Shown piece after piece: positions 18,176-27,762 of a stretch of DNA of 64,000 bases. The stretch spans positions 17,534-81,533 of the forward strand of contig MAAI01000076.1 in assembly GCA_002163115.1 (NCBI GenBank). The letters are read 5' to 3'. Position numbers and translations under genes: made by a program. The notes beneath the pieces were generated by a model. That model had not been told where the DNA came from and searched no databases. It saw only the letters and a list, made by a program, of their open reading frames with translations. Positions within the stretch are counted from its first letter, which is position 1; each line of letters opens with the position of its first letter. The DNA comes from Methylophaga sp. 41_12_T18. Its GTDB lineage: Bacteria; Pseudomonadota; Gammaproteobacteria; Nitrosococcales; Methylophagaceae.

Positions 18176-18525
18176 TTATGATGCTCCTTATACATATGTT
18201 TAAGGACTGGACTTCCAGAGTAAAAATACTCTTTTTGTGAGTATTTTAATTTAATGAAAATGAATCAACGGCACACTATAAGTTAATATATTTTCAATCA
18301 CAACTAAGCTAAATTTTGTCCCAAATTAAGACTTTGGCTAAGCCGGTTTAAAATTGTTATCAGATAGGAATAGTTTATAAAGCAGACTATTTAGAATGAC
18401 TGATTTAATAAGAAACCACTGGATTATCGTTGATACATGGTATAAATAAAGCTTCACTCAATGAAGAAATACTTTAGCTAGTCGGTTATAAGTTGAAGTG
18501 TTTATTCAAAACCAAGGATGGTTCA
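18176..18525. other. Intergenic region between divergent hupE-like and comM genes
   Basis: This AT-rich 350 bases separate divergent genes and must hold both promoters. A short hairpin agagta/tactct followed by five T (18217-18238) faces the + strand, with no gene upstream of it. No tRNA, repeat or convincing operator is visible. The comM ribosome binding site is aagga at 18514-18518. Confidence 0.6.
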
Positions 18526-20022
18526 ATGAATATAGCGACGGTCTATAGCCGAGCAATTACCGGTATCAATGCTCAACTGGTGACAGTTGAAGTACATATT
18601 TCAAATGGACTGCCACAACTTTCTATCGTAGGCATGGCTGAAACCGCTGTTAAAGAAAGTAAAGATCGAGTGCGTTCAGCACTATTAAATTCTCAGTTCA
18701 CTTTTCCACAACAACGGATCACCATCAATCTTGCTCCAGCTGACTTGCCTAAAGAAGGCGGGCGTTTTGACTTGCCTATTGCTTTGGGAATCCTGGCTGC
18801 ATCAGGCCAAATTCCATTAAAGTCGTTAGCAGATAAAGAATTTATTGGTGAATTAGGTTTAACCGGGGAGCTGAGAACAGTGCGCGGTGTTTTACCTACT
18901 ACATTAGCGGTAACTGCAGAGAATAGAGAGTTGGTATTGCCAGCCGTAAATGCTAATGAAGCAGCGTTAATCAATAATGCCAAGAGTTATGGTGCTAATC
19001 ATTTATTAGAAGTGTGCGCCCATTTGCATGGCCAACAAGCTTTAGCCTTAGCTGTGCAGTCAGATAATACGACAACTAATCTATATGAAGATCTTGCTGA
19101 TGTCCGTGGCCAAGCTCATGCTCGGCGAGCACTAGAAGTGGCTGCAGCTGGACAACATAGCCTATTATTTTCGGGGCCACCAGGCACGGGTAAAACGATG
19201 TTAGCCAGTCGGTTGCCAGGAATTTTATCTGCTATGAGCGAACAAGAGGCGGTAGAGTCTGCCACTGTGCATTCAATATCCAGCCATGGTTTTAAAGTTG
19301 AACAATGGCGACAACGACCTTTTAGGTCTCCGCATCATACTGCTTCGGCAGTCGCTCTGGTTGGTGGTGGTAGTCAACCAAAGCCAGGAGAAATTTCTCT
19401 CGCTCATAATGGCGTATTGTTTTTAGATGAGTTGCCAGAATTTGACCGACGGGTATTAGATGTTTTACGTGAACCTATTGAATCTGGAAAAATCACCATT
19501 TCTCGGGCGGCACACCAAGCTGAGTTTCCAGCTCGATTTCAATTAGTCGCTGCGATGAATCCGTGCCCATGTGGTTATTTAGGTGAAACACGTTGTCACT
19601 GTACTGAAGAGCAAGTACGTCGTTATCGAGCAAAGATATCTGGCCCGCTGATGGATAGGATTGATATGTTGGTAGAAGTGCCAACAGTTGCTCAATCTTT
19701 ATTACGACCTAATGCCGATGCTGTTCAGCAAGAAAGCAGTGCCGTGGTACAAGAACGAGTAAGTGTTGCTAAGCAAAGGCAGGTCAAGCGTACAGGTAAA
19801 GCCAATTATTTGCTGCAGGGCAAAGAAATAGAAACGCACTGTGAATTGCAAGACAGTGATTATCAATTATTAGAGCAAGCGATTAGCCGGTTCGGATTAT
19901 CTGCTAGGGCATATAACCGTATTTTGAAAGTAGCACGTACTATTGCCGACTTGGCTGATTCGCAACATATTCAAACCAGTCATCTAAGTGAGGCCATTGG
20001 CTATCGGCGGTTAGATAAATAA
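18526..20022 (+). CDS. comM: ComM/YifB-family AAA+ helicase-like ATPase
   Basis: This Mg-chelatase-like AAA+ protein of about 498 residues corresponds to ComM, a branch-migration helicase that extends recombination tracts in natural transformation. It has an N-terminal Lon-like fold domain (GLPQLSIVGMAETAVKESKDRV), Walker A GPPGTGKT, the PFRSPHHTASAVALVGGG signature, the GEISLAHNGVLFLDE Walker B segment and a four-Cys zinc site (CPCGYLGETRCHC). ATG 18526 is chosen over a TTG at 18493 because aagga precedes it and the family begins MNIATVYSRA. Conserved ComM alone does not prove competence. Confidence 0.93.
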   Translation: MNIATVYSRAITGINAQLVTVEVHISNGLPQLSIVGMAETAVKESKDRVRSALLNSQFTFPQQRITINLAPADLPKEGGRFDLPIALGILAASGQIPLKSLADKEFIGELGLTGELRTVRGVLPTTLAVTAENRELVLPAVNANEAALINNAKSYGANHLLEVCAHLHGQQALALAVQSDNTTTNLYEDLADVRGQAHARRALEVAAAGQHSLLFSGPPGTGKTMLASRLPGILSAMSEQEAVESATVHSISSHGFKVEQWRQRPFRSPHHTASAVALVGGGSQPKPGEISLAHNGVLFLDELPEFDRRVLDVLREPIESGKITISRAAHQAEFPARFQLVAAMNPCPCGYLGETRCHCTEEQVRRYRAKISGPLMDRIDMLVEVPTVAQSLLRPNADAVQQESSAVVQERVSVAKQRQVKRTGKANYLLQGKEIETHCELQDSDYQLLEQAISRFGLSARAYNRILKVARTIADLADSQHIQTSHLSEAIGYRRLDK

Positions 20023-20246
20023 TAAAGTTTTATTTTAGATCGCTGTTTTCATCTTTCAAGTTGATCGTAAATCAGCCTTAAGTTTATGATTAGTGGTTAT
20101 AGTTTTATCTTCACAAATTAAGCAAAATATTATGCCTTGCAAATCTGCTCAATCAGGCTACCATTAGCGACATTTCTGCTGTTAAACAGCGATGCTCAAT
20201 CTTTATTTTTTATCCTTAAATCTAGTGTTTTCAGAGGTTTCCATTA

Positions 20247-22265
20247 GTGAAAGATCTTAATCCGCAGCAGAGAGAAGCTGCGCGTCATATTGATGGACCT
20301 TTACTTGTTTTAGCGGGGGCTGGTAGTGGTAAAACCCGTGTTATCACTCGAAAAATTGCCTATTTGATCGAGCAGTGCAATATTCCTGCTCGTAATATTG
20401 CTGCGGTGACCTTTACCAATAAAGCGGCGCGTGAGATGAAAAGTCGTGTGGCTGAGTTGATGGCATCACGAAACTCGTCGGCTCGAGGTTTGATGGTATC
20501 GACCTTTCATAACTTGGGTTTAAATATCTTACGCAAAGAGCATAAGAGTTTAGGTTATCGTCCGGGTTTTTCTATCTTTGATCAGCAAGATAGTTTGGCG
20601 GTATTACGTGATTTGATGGGCCGTGATTTTGCTGCCGATAGTGAACATGCTGAGAATTGTCAGTGGCAGATTTCCAACTGGAAAAATCAGTTAATTATGC
20701 CGGCGCAGGCAACACTTATTGCTGAAGATGAACAGCAAGTGGCGGCTGCAAAAGTGTATCACCGTTATGTTGAAGCATTATTAGCTTATAACGCTGTTGA
20801 TTTTGATGATTTGATTTTAATGCCAGTTTTGTTATTTCGCGATCACGATGAGGTTTTAAAACGCTGGCAAGCACGTATTCATTATTTGCTGGTCGATGAA
20901 TATCAAGATACCAACGGTTGTCAGTATGAACTGGTCAAGCAGTTGGTCGGTATTCGTGAAGCGTTGACCGTGGTAGGTGATGATGATCAATCAGTCTATT
21001 CATGGCGTGGTGCTCGACCTGAAAACCTAGTGCAATTACAACAAGATTTCCCTAGATTAACCTTGATCAAGCTTGAGCAAAACTATCGCTCGATGGGCCG
21101 CATACTTCGTGTAGCCAATCAATTGATCAGTAATAACCCACATATCTTCGAGAAGAAATTGTGGAGTGCGATGGGTGAGGGTGATCCGATTCGGGTAATT
21201 GGTTGTCGTGATGATGACCATGAGTCAGATAAAGTGGTATCAGAACTGCTTTATCACAAGTTGAAACATCAGGCTAAGTTTAAAGACTATGCCATTTTGT
21301 ACCGTAGTAATCATCAATCTCGGCCGATAGAACGGGTATTACGCGAGCATAATGTGCCGTATATTTTAACCGGCGGCACCTCCTTTTTCTCTCGTGTTGA
21401 AGTCAAAGATATCATGGCTTACTTACGCTTACTGGCTAATCAAGATGATGATAATGCCTTCTTAAGGGTAATTAATACGCCTCGTCGAGGCATAGGAGCC
21501 AGCACTTTACTTGCCTTGGGGAATTATGCTGCTCAACGTGACACCAGTTTATTTGGTGCTTGTTTTGAGATGGGCTTAGCAGAACAATTATCTGAGCAAG
21601 CGATGCATCGATTAGATCATTTTAGTAAATGGCTGGTGGATATTGCTGATCGTGCTAAGCGTGGTGATTTACAAGAAGCTATTCGCGATATGATCGAAGA
21701 AATTGATTATCGAGCTTGGTTGGAAGAAGTCACCGGCGATCCTAATCAAGCACAACGCCGCATGGAAAACGTCGAAGAGTTGCTGAACTGGATCGGTCGT
21801 ATCATTGATAATGACACTTCGACCGAAGAGCAAAATATTGGTGATATTGCTGCTCGTTTAACTTTAATGGATATGTTGGAACGGCAAGAAGATGAAAACC
21901 AAGATGATGCTGTGCAAATGATGACCTTGCATGCCGCGAAAGGATTGGAATTCCCTCATGTCTTTATTGTGGGTATGGAGGAGGAAATATTACCCCACCG
22001 TACCAGTATTGAAGAAGATAGTATTGAAGAAGAGCGTCGCCTAGCTTATGTGGGTATCACCCGAGCACAACGTAGTTTAGTCTTTACATTGGCTAATACA
22101 CGTAAGCGTTATGGTGAAAAAATGGAATGTGAAGAAAGTCGATTTTTACGTGAATTACCAGCGGAAGATCTGGTGTGGACTTCAGAGAAAACACAAGTTG
22201 ATCCGGAAGAACGTAAACAGCGTGGCAAGGCTCATTTAACCAATATTCGCGATATGTTGAAATAG
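20247..22265 (+). CDS. rep: ATP-dependent DNA helicase Rep
   Basis: Rep is an SF1A 3'-5' helicase that clears proteins ahead of replication forks. The protein has Walker A LAGAGSGKT, motif II LLVDEYQDT, motif III VGDDDQSVYSWRGA, motif V MTLHAAKGLEF and motif VI LAYVGITRAQ. Its 672 residues match Rep rather than the longer UvrD. The GTG start at 20247 has agagg 10 bases upstream. The adjoining 224 bases upstream (20023-20246) show no other feature. Confidence 0.95.
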   Translation: MKDLNPQQREAARHIDGPLLVLAGAGSGKTRVITRKIAYLIEQCNIPARNIAAVTFTNKAAREMKSRVAELMASRNSSARGLMVSTFHNLGLNILRKEHKSLGYRPGFSIFDQQDSLAVLRDLMGRDFAADSEHAENCQWQISNWKNQLIMPAQATLIAEDEQQVAAAKVYHRYVEALLAYNAVDFDDLILMPVLLFRDHDEVLKRWQARIHYLLVDEYQDTNGCQYELVKQLVGIREALTVVGDDDQSVYSWRGARPENLVQLQQDFPRLTLIKLEQNYRSMGRILRVANQLISNNPHIFEKKLWSAMGEGDPIRVIGCRDDDHESDKVVSELLYHKLKHQAKFKDYAILYRSNHQSRPIERVLREHNVPYILTGGTSFFSRVEVKDIMAYLRLLANQDDDNAFLRVINTPRRGIGASTLLALGNYAAQRDTSLFGACFEMGLAEQLSEQAMHRLDHFSKWLVDIADRAKRGDLQEAIRDMIEEIDYRAWLEEVTGDPNQAQRRMENVEELLNWIGRIIDNDTSTEEQNIGDIAARLTLMDMLERQEDENQDDAVQMMTLHAAKGLEFPHVFIVGMEEEILPHRTSIEEDSIEEERRLAYVGITRAQRSLVFTLANTRKRYGEKMECEESRFLRELPAEDLVWTSEKTQVDPEERKQRGKAHLTNIRDMLK

Positions 22266-22290
22266 TGTCTTAATTGATAAGGAAGTAATA

Positions 22291-22809
22291 ATGAAAAAGT
22301 TAGTGCTATTAATAGCCTTCAGTTTGCCATCACTTGCTTCGGCACATGCCGTGTTAGAGCAGAAAGAGGTAGAAACTGGCTCATATTACAAAGCTGTTTT
22401 AGGTATAGGTCATGGTTGTGACGGCGCTACCACAACGAAGATCACCATTGAGTTGCCGGAAGGAGTGCACCGAGCTAAGCCAATGCCCAAAGCCGGTTGG
22501 CAAGTAGAGACTGTGGTTGAGTCAATAGCAATACCTTATACATCGTATGGTAAACAAGTGACGGAAGATGTGACTAAAATTATTTGGTCTGGTGGTGAGC
22601 TGTTAGATAGTCATTTTGATGAGTTTGTTTTTAAAGCCAAAATAGATGCCCAGCCACAAACCCTATTTTTCACTACCAAACAACAATGTGCAGTGGGGGA
22701 AATTAATTGGGCTGAAATACCGGCTAAAGGTAAAACAACCCATGACTATAAATATCCTGCACCAGCGTTAAAAGTCATTAACAAAACAAAATCTGGTCAT
22801 CACCACTAA
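22291..22809 (+). CDS. YcnI-family (DUF1775) periplasmic copper-binding protein
   Basis: This 172-residue exported protein has a signal peptide ending SLASA, so the mature protein begins with His19 (HAVLEQ). YcnI proteins bind Cu(II) with the N-terminal His, and the conserved GHGCDGA and WSGG motifs are present. A His-rich tail (GHHH) ends the protein. The gene follows rep by 25 bases with its own site taaggaa. A copper-handling role is inferred from the family; no other copper gene is next to it. Confidence 0.85.
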   Translation: MKKLVLLIAFSLPSLASAHAVLEQKEVETGSYYKAVLGIGHGCDGATTTKITIELPEGVHRAKPMPKAGWQVETVVESIAIPYTSYGKQVTEDVTKIIWSGGELLDSHFDEFVFKAKIDAQPQTLFFTTKQQCAVGEINWAEIPAKGKTTHDYKYPAPALKVINKTKSGHHH

Positions 22810-22815
22810 ACCTAG

Positions 22816-23577
22816 TTATAAATAACCACCTGTTGCTTGAATAATAGCTTGAGAATCTATTATTGATAACCAGACCACAAGGGCGCTTTGTTGTTGTCCA
22901 CTGGTAGGAATAGTGGGAAGTTCTAACTGCCAGTTCTGTTGGTTTAGTTCAGACTTCATGCTGACAGTTTGTTGCTGATGATTTAAGACTACAAAATCAT
23001 GCTTTAAGACTTGGCCACGATTTTCACCATCTTTGATTTCATTGCTTAAGCCTATGCCCAATATGGCAATATTTAATTGCATGGATGGTTCGATAATTTT
23101 GCTATCGGCGGTATAGCTAATATTGAGTTGATTAGTGTCGGTGTTGTGATTGACCTTGAGTATGCCGACCTTTTCTTGAGCTTTGCTCCAGTCTTGTCTG
23201 TTACTGTACCAGCCACGCCATTCCTTATTATTTAACATCACACCAGGGGTATAAACTTGGCTGATGTGGCCTTGTTGTTGATGCTGATACTGACGTTGTG
23301 AATTGGCTTTATTAGAAAATCGATCAGTCCAACCGAGTTGATTCCAATAATCGACATGGAATGCCATAGGGATAAATTTGGTGAATAGCCCAGGTTTTGA
23401 TTTTAATTGGCTTAACCATTGATCGGCTGGCGGGCAACTACTACAACCTTCAGATGTATATAATTCAATCACATGGGTAGCGGAGTTTTGACTGCTGTAG
23501 TCTTTTGCTAATGCGGGTTGCAAGCACATAATAACAAACAATAAAATGAACGTGCTTAATCGAAACTTGGCTGGCAT
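22816..23577 (-). CDS. DUF1223 secreted thioredoxin-like protein
   Basis: This protein has 253 residues with a signal peptide (about 1-24) and the DUF1223 signature VIELYTSEGCSSCPPADQWL. The CSSC pair is of thioredoxin-like CxxC type, and the second block is AFHVDYWNQLGWTDRF. No function is established for the family; a periplasmic redox role is plausible. ATG 23577 is chosen because aagga precedes it; an in-frame TTG at 23592 is less likely. It converges on the ycnI gene with a gap of six bases. Confidence 0.85.
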   Translation of the reverse strand: MPAKFRLSTFILLFVIMCLQPALAKDYSSQNSATHVIELYTSEGCSSCPPADQWLSQLKSKPGLFTKFIPMAFHVDYWNQLGWTDRFSNKANSQRQYQHQQQGHISQVYTPGVMLNNKEWRGWYSNRQDWSKAQEKVGILKVNHNTDTNQLNISYTADSKIIEPSMQLNIAILGIGLSNEIKDGENRGQVLKHDFVVLNHQQQTVSMKSELNQQNWQLELPTIPTSGQQQSALVVWLSIIDSQAIIQATGGYL

Positions 23578-23646
23578 ATCACTGTCCTTCAAATAAGCTA
23601 AAGTGTTTGTTAGAAGGGTTAGGTAGCTGATAGTTCCCAGTTTAGA

Positions 23647-24324
23647 TTATGAGCTGTATGCCACTAACATTTGGGTTGCACCTTGCTGAAATTGGTAAGC
23701 AACTGTTTGTAGTTCAGTATGGATATGTTGTTGCTTGAGAGTCTGTCTGACTTGTTCAAGGTGAGGGGATAGTTGGTTATCTAAGCTTAATAGTGGATAG
23801 ATACGAACTTGTTTGCCAACTCGACATAACTCAACGATGGAGTCTATATGTTGCTGTAGTGAAAAATGGTCACTGTATAAAAATAGAAAGTGCGAACACA
23901 ATACCAAGTCAAACTGCTGATCGGAAAAATCTAGAACGGGCAGTGAGCCGGTGATATAACGACCTTGCTGTTTACCTTTATCGTAATCAGCTAAAAAGTC
24001 GTTCATGGCCTGCATGCGAATTTGGCCTAGTTCAGTAACGGATTTGATCGTATCCCAGACAAAATTATTTTTATGGGCTGCAACTTGAGCTAAAACCTCA
24101 TCATAGATGGCATCGATACGGTGTTTTAATTCTAAACGACTAAACTGATAGATAGGATCAACAGACTGGACTGTGCCACCTAGTTTGTTAAGTTGATAGT
24201 TAAAGGCGGCCGGCCCATCACCACAGCCCAGTATCGTTTTTTGTAAGTCAGCCTCACTAAGCTGAAACATGGCTTTGTATTCAGCAAACGAGCGGCCCCA
24301 AGGCACGATATGGTCAAGTTCCAC
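23647..24324 (-). CDS. Class I SAM-dependent methyltransferase of unknown substrate
   Basis: This 225-residue protein has a Rossmann-type motif I (ILGCGDGPAAFNYQLN, about residues 31-46), an acidic strand-2 end (VQSVDP) and a motif IV-like LVLCSHFLFLYSD. It therefore fits class I methyltransferases. The substrate cannot be guessed. The GTG start overlaps the stop of the upstream tautomerase-like gene by one base, so the two are co-translated. Confidence 0.8.
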   Translation of the reverse strand: MELDHIVPWGRSFAEYKAMFQLSEADLQKTILGCGDGPAAFNYQLNKLGGTVQSVDPIYQFSRLELKHRIDAIYDEVLAQVAAHKNNFVWDTIKSVTELGQIRMQAMNDFLADYDKGKQQGRYITGSLPVLDFSDQQFDLVLCSHFLFLYSDHFSLQQHIDSIVELCRVGKQVRIYPLLSLDNQLSPHLEQVRQTLKQQHIHTELQTVAYQFQQGATQMLVAYSS

Positions 24325-24707
24325 TAGACGTTGACTTGGTAACTCAGTTTAGCTTCATCGCCAGTGATGCCTCGAAATCCCCAGCAATGGGCAGGCTGCT
24401 CTTTGATGGTGATTTCAATATCCGTAGGCGAAATACCAATTTGTTGTTCAATTTCTTTAAACAAGGTTTTTATTAAGCGCTTGAGGGTATCTTGTTCTCG
24501 GCCTGCCATCATATTAATTTCAATAACGGTATAGGCATCACTACGATCATCAGGATAATAAAAATCATCAGCATCCATCGGGATAAACCGATGGGCGCGT
24601 TTACCTTCTGGCATGCCCAATACTGATTGCATGCAAGCATGAATTGTCTCTGACAGTTGGGCCTTAATTGGGTTTAACTGCTGTTTGATACCGTAGATAA
24701 CTATCAT
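24324..24707 (-). CDS. Tautomerase-superfamily protein lacking the N-terminal proline
   Basis: The 127-residue protein resembles the Tautomerase_2 group: an N-terminal beta strand, RFIPMDADDFYYPDDRS, VIEINMMAGRE and a C-terminal PAHCWGFRGITGDE. Members normally use Pro1 of the mature protein as the base. Here the sequence begins Met-Ile-Val, so classical tautomerase chemistry is doubtful unless the start is wrong; no upstream proline start is visible. The gene is linked to the methyltransferase and follows the YehS-like gene by 18 bases. Confidence 0.75.
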   Translation of the reverse strand: MIVIYGIKQQLNPIKAQLSETIHACMQSVLGMPEGKRAHRFIPMDADDFYYPDDRSDAYTVIEINMMAGREQDTLKRLIKTLFKEIEQQIGISPTDIEITIKEQPAHCWGFRGITGDEAKLSYQVNV

Positions 24708-24725
24708 GATTGCGTGTTTAAACGT

Positions 24726-25259
24726 TTAGTCTTTTTTGTTCCAATCAAAGGCTGGCTTTTCTTCTACTTCTGTTTCTAGTTCAGGTTCTTCTGCTTCTGC
24801 GCTACTACGGAATTTTAATTGTAAGCCTTTAATGAAGTTACGAAGAATTTGATCTTTACACTTTCGGAAGTGCTTGTGATCTGGCTTACGGAAGAAGGCA
24901 CTTAGCTCATGTTTGCTAATGGTTAAATCTGCCAATGCCATGATAGCTAAGACATCTTCAGCTTGCATGTTTAAGGCGATTTTTAGCTTTCTAAAGACGA
25001 TATTATTGTTTAAGCTTTTTTCTGGTTTAGGCTGAGGGCCATCTTTCTTACCACGTTTGTCGGTAATTAAACCATTTAAGAACGAGGCAAGTTGGACATC
25101 GCTACAGTTGGTGTAGTCAGGATCTTCGTCGCGTTTTAACCAGTTACTGATTTGTTCACGGTTAACCGTTACCTCTGCGATCGCAAATAATTCGATCATT
25201 TTTGAATCGCTGTAATCGAAGGTGTAGCGTAGTCTGCGTAGGATATCGTTATTTGTCAT
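24726..25259 (-). CDS. yehS: YehS-like DUF1456 protein
   Basis: The 177-residue protein has two tandem DUF1456 repeats: NNDILRRLRYTFDYSDSKMIELF and NNIVFRKLKIALNMQAEDVLAIM. Each is followed by a WLKRDEDPDY- or FFRKPDHKHF-like helix. An acidic tail follows. The family is common in gammaproteobacteria but has no firm function. It appears to head a minus-strand group with the tautomerase and methyltransferase genes. Confidence 0.88.
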   Translation of the reverse strand: MTNNDILRRLRYTFDYSDSKMIELFAIAEVTVNREQISNWLKRDEDPDYTNCSDVQLASFLNGLITDKRGKKDGPQPKPEKSLNNNIVFRKLKIALNMQAEDVLAIMALADLTISKHELSAFFRKPDHKHFRKCKDQILRNFIKGLQLKFRSSAEAEEPELETEVEEKPAFDWNKKD

Positions 25260-25291
25260 TATATAAAGTTACTATGTAAGTGAGTGAGATT

Positions 25292-25579
25292 TTATAACGG
25301 CCAAAGGGCGATGCCGAGATAAAGAAAGCGTGCGGCTAATAAAGCACACAGCAAAGTGGTAATAGTATAAACCGCCTGAAAGCCAGCCGCTTTAATTTGT
25401 TTAATACCGATGAAAACAGCAATAGCATTTACAAAAAAACAAAATTCGCTGACCACAAGTAAGGTTAGCAATGGCATGGTAGTTTCACCGCTGGCATCTA
25501 AGACACTGCCTTTCATTACTACAGTAAGTAATAACAGGCCTAATGCTGCAGCAATGTAAGGGAAGTTAATTGTTTTCAT
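25292..25579 (-). CDS. Small membrane protein of unknown function
   Basis: This 95-residue protein has three hydrophobic segments (about 7-23, 36-59 and 70-92), so it is probably an inner-membrane protein. I recognise no family. It lies between yehS and the cytochrome c5 gene on the same strand. Confidence 0.65.
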   Translation of the reverse strand: MKTINFPYIAAALGLLLLTVVMKGSVLDASGETTMPLLTLLVVSEFCFFVNAIAVFIGIKQIKAAGFQAVYTITTLLCALLAARFLYLGIALWPL

Positions 25580-25634
25580 ATTATTATTTGTCTGAAAATA
25601 AAAAGCTCGTTATCGACCGGCTTGATAAACAGTG

Positions 25635-26105
25635 TTATTTAACCAGTGACAACATGTGATCAACAGCCGCTTTAACATCATCATCACTTAAATCAGGACG
25701 ACCACCACGAGCTGGCATCATGTTAATGCCGTTAATTGCATTTTGATATAAGGTCTCGATACCTTGCTCGATACGAGGCGCCCAATCTTTAGCCTTGCCT
25801 AGTTTCGGAGAGCTCATCATGCCAGTAGCGTGACACATAGCACACACTTGAGTTACCACTTGTGCGCCACCACCAACACTATCTTCTTCGATAGGCGCAG
25901 CTACGACGACGGGGGCTTCACCAATATAGGCTTGGGCTACTGGATTAATACGAGTAGCGATGTCATCTTCAGACATGCTTGCGGGCGCTACGACATTTTT
26001 GCCAATATCTTGCATGGTATTTAGGATGATTTTAACCAAGCCGAAAATAATTAAAAATGTAATTATGCTGCCTACAAAAAATTTACTCGTTTTTTGGGTA
26101 TCCAT
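25635..26105 (-). CDS. Membrane-anchored cytochrome c5-family protein
   Basis: This is a 156-residue monohaem cytochrome c. It has an N-terminal membrane anchor (about residues 9-28), a flexible linker, the haem motif CAMCH at 88-92 and a likely axial Met near 129-130 in INMMPARGG. The C-terminal helix is typical of the c5 group. It would carry electrons in the periplasm while tethered to the inner membrane. It stands alone, so its oxidase or reductase partner is unknown. Confidence 0.9.
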   Translation of the reverse strand: MDTQKTSKFFVGSIITFLIIFGLVKIILNTMQDIGKNVVAPASMSEDDIATRINPVAQAYIGEAPVVVAAPIEEDSVGGGAQVVTQVCAMCHATGMMSSPKLGKAKDWAPRIEQGIETLYQNAINGINMMPARGGRPDLSDDDVKAAVDHMLSLVK

Positions 26106-26182
26106 ATTTAAACCTTAAGTTAATAATTATTAATAACAGACAGCAAATTATACGGCTTTATTAGCTTTTGGGCTATGTTAGC

Positions 26183-27199
26183 TTATTGGTCAATTGCGGT
26201 AAGCGCAAGTTTACCAATCGTTGTTCCACTGGTTAAGCGACGGTGTGCTTCAGCAATATTTTCTACTGATATAGCGCCTAGTGTAGCGGTTAAGGTAGTC
26301 ACTAATGTTTCATTATCAATCAGCTTGCTAATGCTGTTAAGTAAATGATGCTGACTGATCATATCGTCGGTTTTGAACATCGGGCGGCTGAACATAAACT
26401 CCCAGACTAGACCGGCACTTTTGTTTTTTAGTAAATCAAGATCGTGCTTTTGTTTGCTGCCAACGATAGTACAAATCATGCCTTGAACAGCAATAAGTTC
26501 AGCCATATCGGTAAAGTAGCTATCGGTATCACTGAGGCATAAAATATAATCAGGGTCCATTATCGATAAGCTACGGTAGTTTTCAACTAGATTGCCTTGA
26601 TGACTAATAACATGATCAGCGCCTAATTTGGTACACCATTGCTGAGACTCTGGTCGGGAAGCCGTTGCCACAACATTAAGCTTAGCCACTGCTTTAGCCA
26701 GTTGAATGGCAATTGAACCTACGCCACCGGCAGCTCCAATAATAAGGATTGTTTTGCCTGCATCGATGTCGGCGATGATTTTAAGTCGTGAAAATATGGC
26801 TTCCCAGGCAGTGATAGACGTTAGAGGCAATGCTGCTGCTTCGACAGAAGTAAGACTATTAGGTTTATGGCCGACGATACGTTCATCGACAAGTTGATGG
26901 GAGCTATAACAACCAGGTCGAGTGACATCACCGGCATAAAAAACCTTATCACCAATATTAAACAACTCAACGTCATCACCAACGGCGATAACGCTACCAC
27001 TGACATCCCAACCGACTATTTTTGGAGCAGTTAAGTTACCTTGTATTCCAGCTATAACCTTGGTATCTACGGGATTGACGGCAATAGCATCAATCTTAAT
27101 TAATAAATCTTTGCCCTGTGGAGCTGAAATGATTTGTGTCAGCAATGTTGGCTTGGCGTTGGCACTATTAAAACCAATAGCTTGAATGGATTGTGTCAT
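26183..27199 (-). CDS. Zinc-type alcohol dehydrogenase-like / quinone oxidoreductase (MDR family)
   Basis: This 338-residue medium-chain reductase has a GroES-like N-domain (AIAVNPVDTKV, GWDVSGSV) and a Rossmann motif LIIGAAGGVGSIAIQLAKA around residue 152. The structural and catalytic zinc ligands of alcohol dehydrogenases are absent. It fits the zinc-binding-free NADPH:quinone oxidoreductase group, often annotated as zinc-type alcohol dehydrogenase-like. The substrate is unknown. Confidence 0.87.
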   Translation of the reverse strand: MTQSIQAIGFNSANAKPTLLTQIISAPQGKDLLIKIDAIAVNPVDTKVIAGIQGNLTAPKIVGWDVSGSVIAVGDDVELFNIGDKVFYAGDVTRPGCYSSHQLVDERIVGHKPNSLTSVEAAALPLTSITAWEAIFSRLKIIADIDAGKTILIIGAAGGVGSIAIQLAKAVAKLNVVATASRPESQQWCTKLGADHVISHQGNLVENYRSLSIMDPDYILCLSDTDSYFTDMAELIAVQGMICTIVGSKQKHDLDLLKNKSAGLVWEFMFSRPMFKTDDMISQHHLLNSISKLIDNETLVTTLTATLGAISVENIAEAHRRLTSGTTIGKLALTAIDQ

Positions 27200-27327
27200 T
27201 GCATAGTTACCTATAAGTGAGTGGTCAGACGATAGCGCCGGGTTTCAATATAACGTAGTTATCAGTTAAAAAATTATTGCAGGAACATGAGATTAGATAT
27301 AGGTGGGATATGCGTAGCATTCCATGT

Positions 27328-27762
27328 TCATTTAGCTGCCGTTAATAAATTTTGTAAGGCTACAAGGTAATCACTTTCAGAAGGAGGCCGATTATTACGC
27401 TGTGCTAACCAAAGTGATTCGGTTAAACATTCCATCATTTGATGCTCTGTTTCATGGGCGTCAGCAAATTTAACCAGAAGTTGTTGGTATAGAGCCCGTA
27501 TTCCTGCCGGTCTGTCGGTGGTGATTTGCTCATGTAAAGATAGATGTAAACCCATATGTAGGAAAGGGTTAGTCTGGCCATCTTCGACAAAATACTCTTG
27601 CTCTAAACTGGCATCACTATTGAAAATTTGGTGATATTCGCTATGAGTTTCTATTACCTGTGCTATCGATGTTTCAAGTGCATTAAGTTGCTGCTGTGCC
27701 TGCTTCTTTTGCCAGACATCGTGATAAAACTGGCGTAGTTGTTGTCGGTTTTGGCCAAACAT
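27328..27762 (-). CDS. DUF1841 family protein
   Basis: The 144-residue protein has the DUF1841 marks MFGQNRQQLRQFY, NPFLHMGLHLSLHEQ and the C-terminal ECLTESLWLAQRNNRPPSE. Function is unknown. Its start overlaps the nth stop by one base, making it the last gene of the rnf-nth transcription unit. Confidence 0.87.
   Translation of the reverse strand: MFGQNRQQLRQFYHDVWQKKQAQQQLNALETSIAQVIETHSEYHQIFNSDASLEQEYFVEDGQTNPFLHMGLHLSLHEQITTDRPAGIRALYQQLLVKFADAHETEHQMMECLTESLWLAQRNNRPPSESDYLVALQNLLTAAK

Noticed and set aside
18217..18238. Hairpin agagta/tactct with T run read as a terminator
   Set aside because: No plus-strand gene lies upstream of it and the stem is only six pairs, so a terminator role is unsupported.
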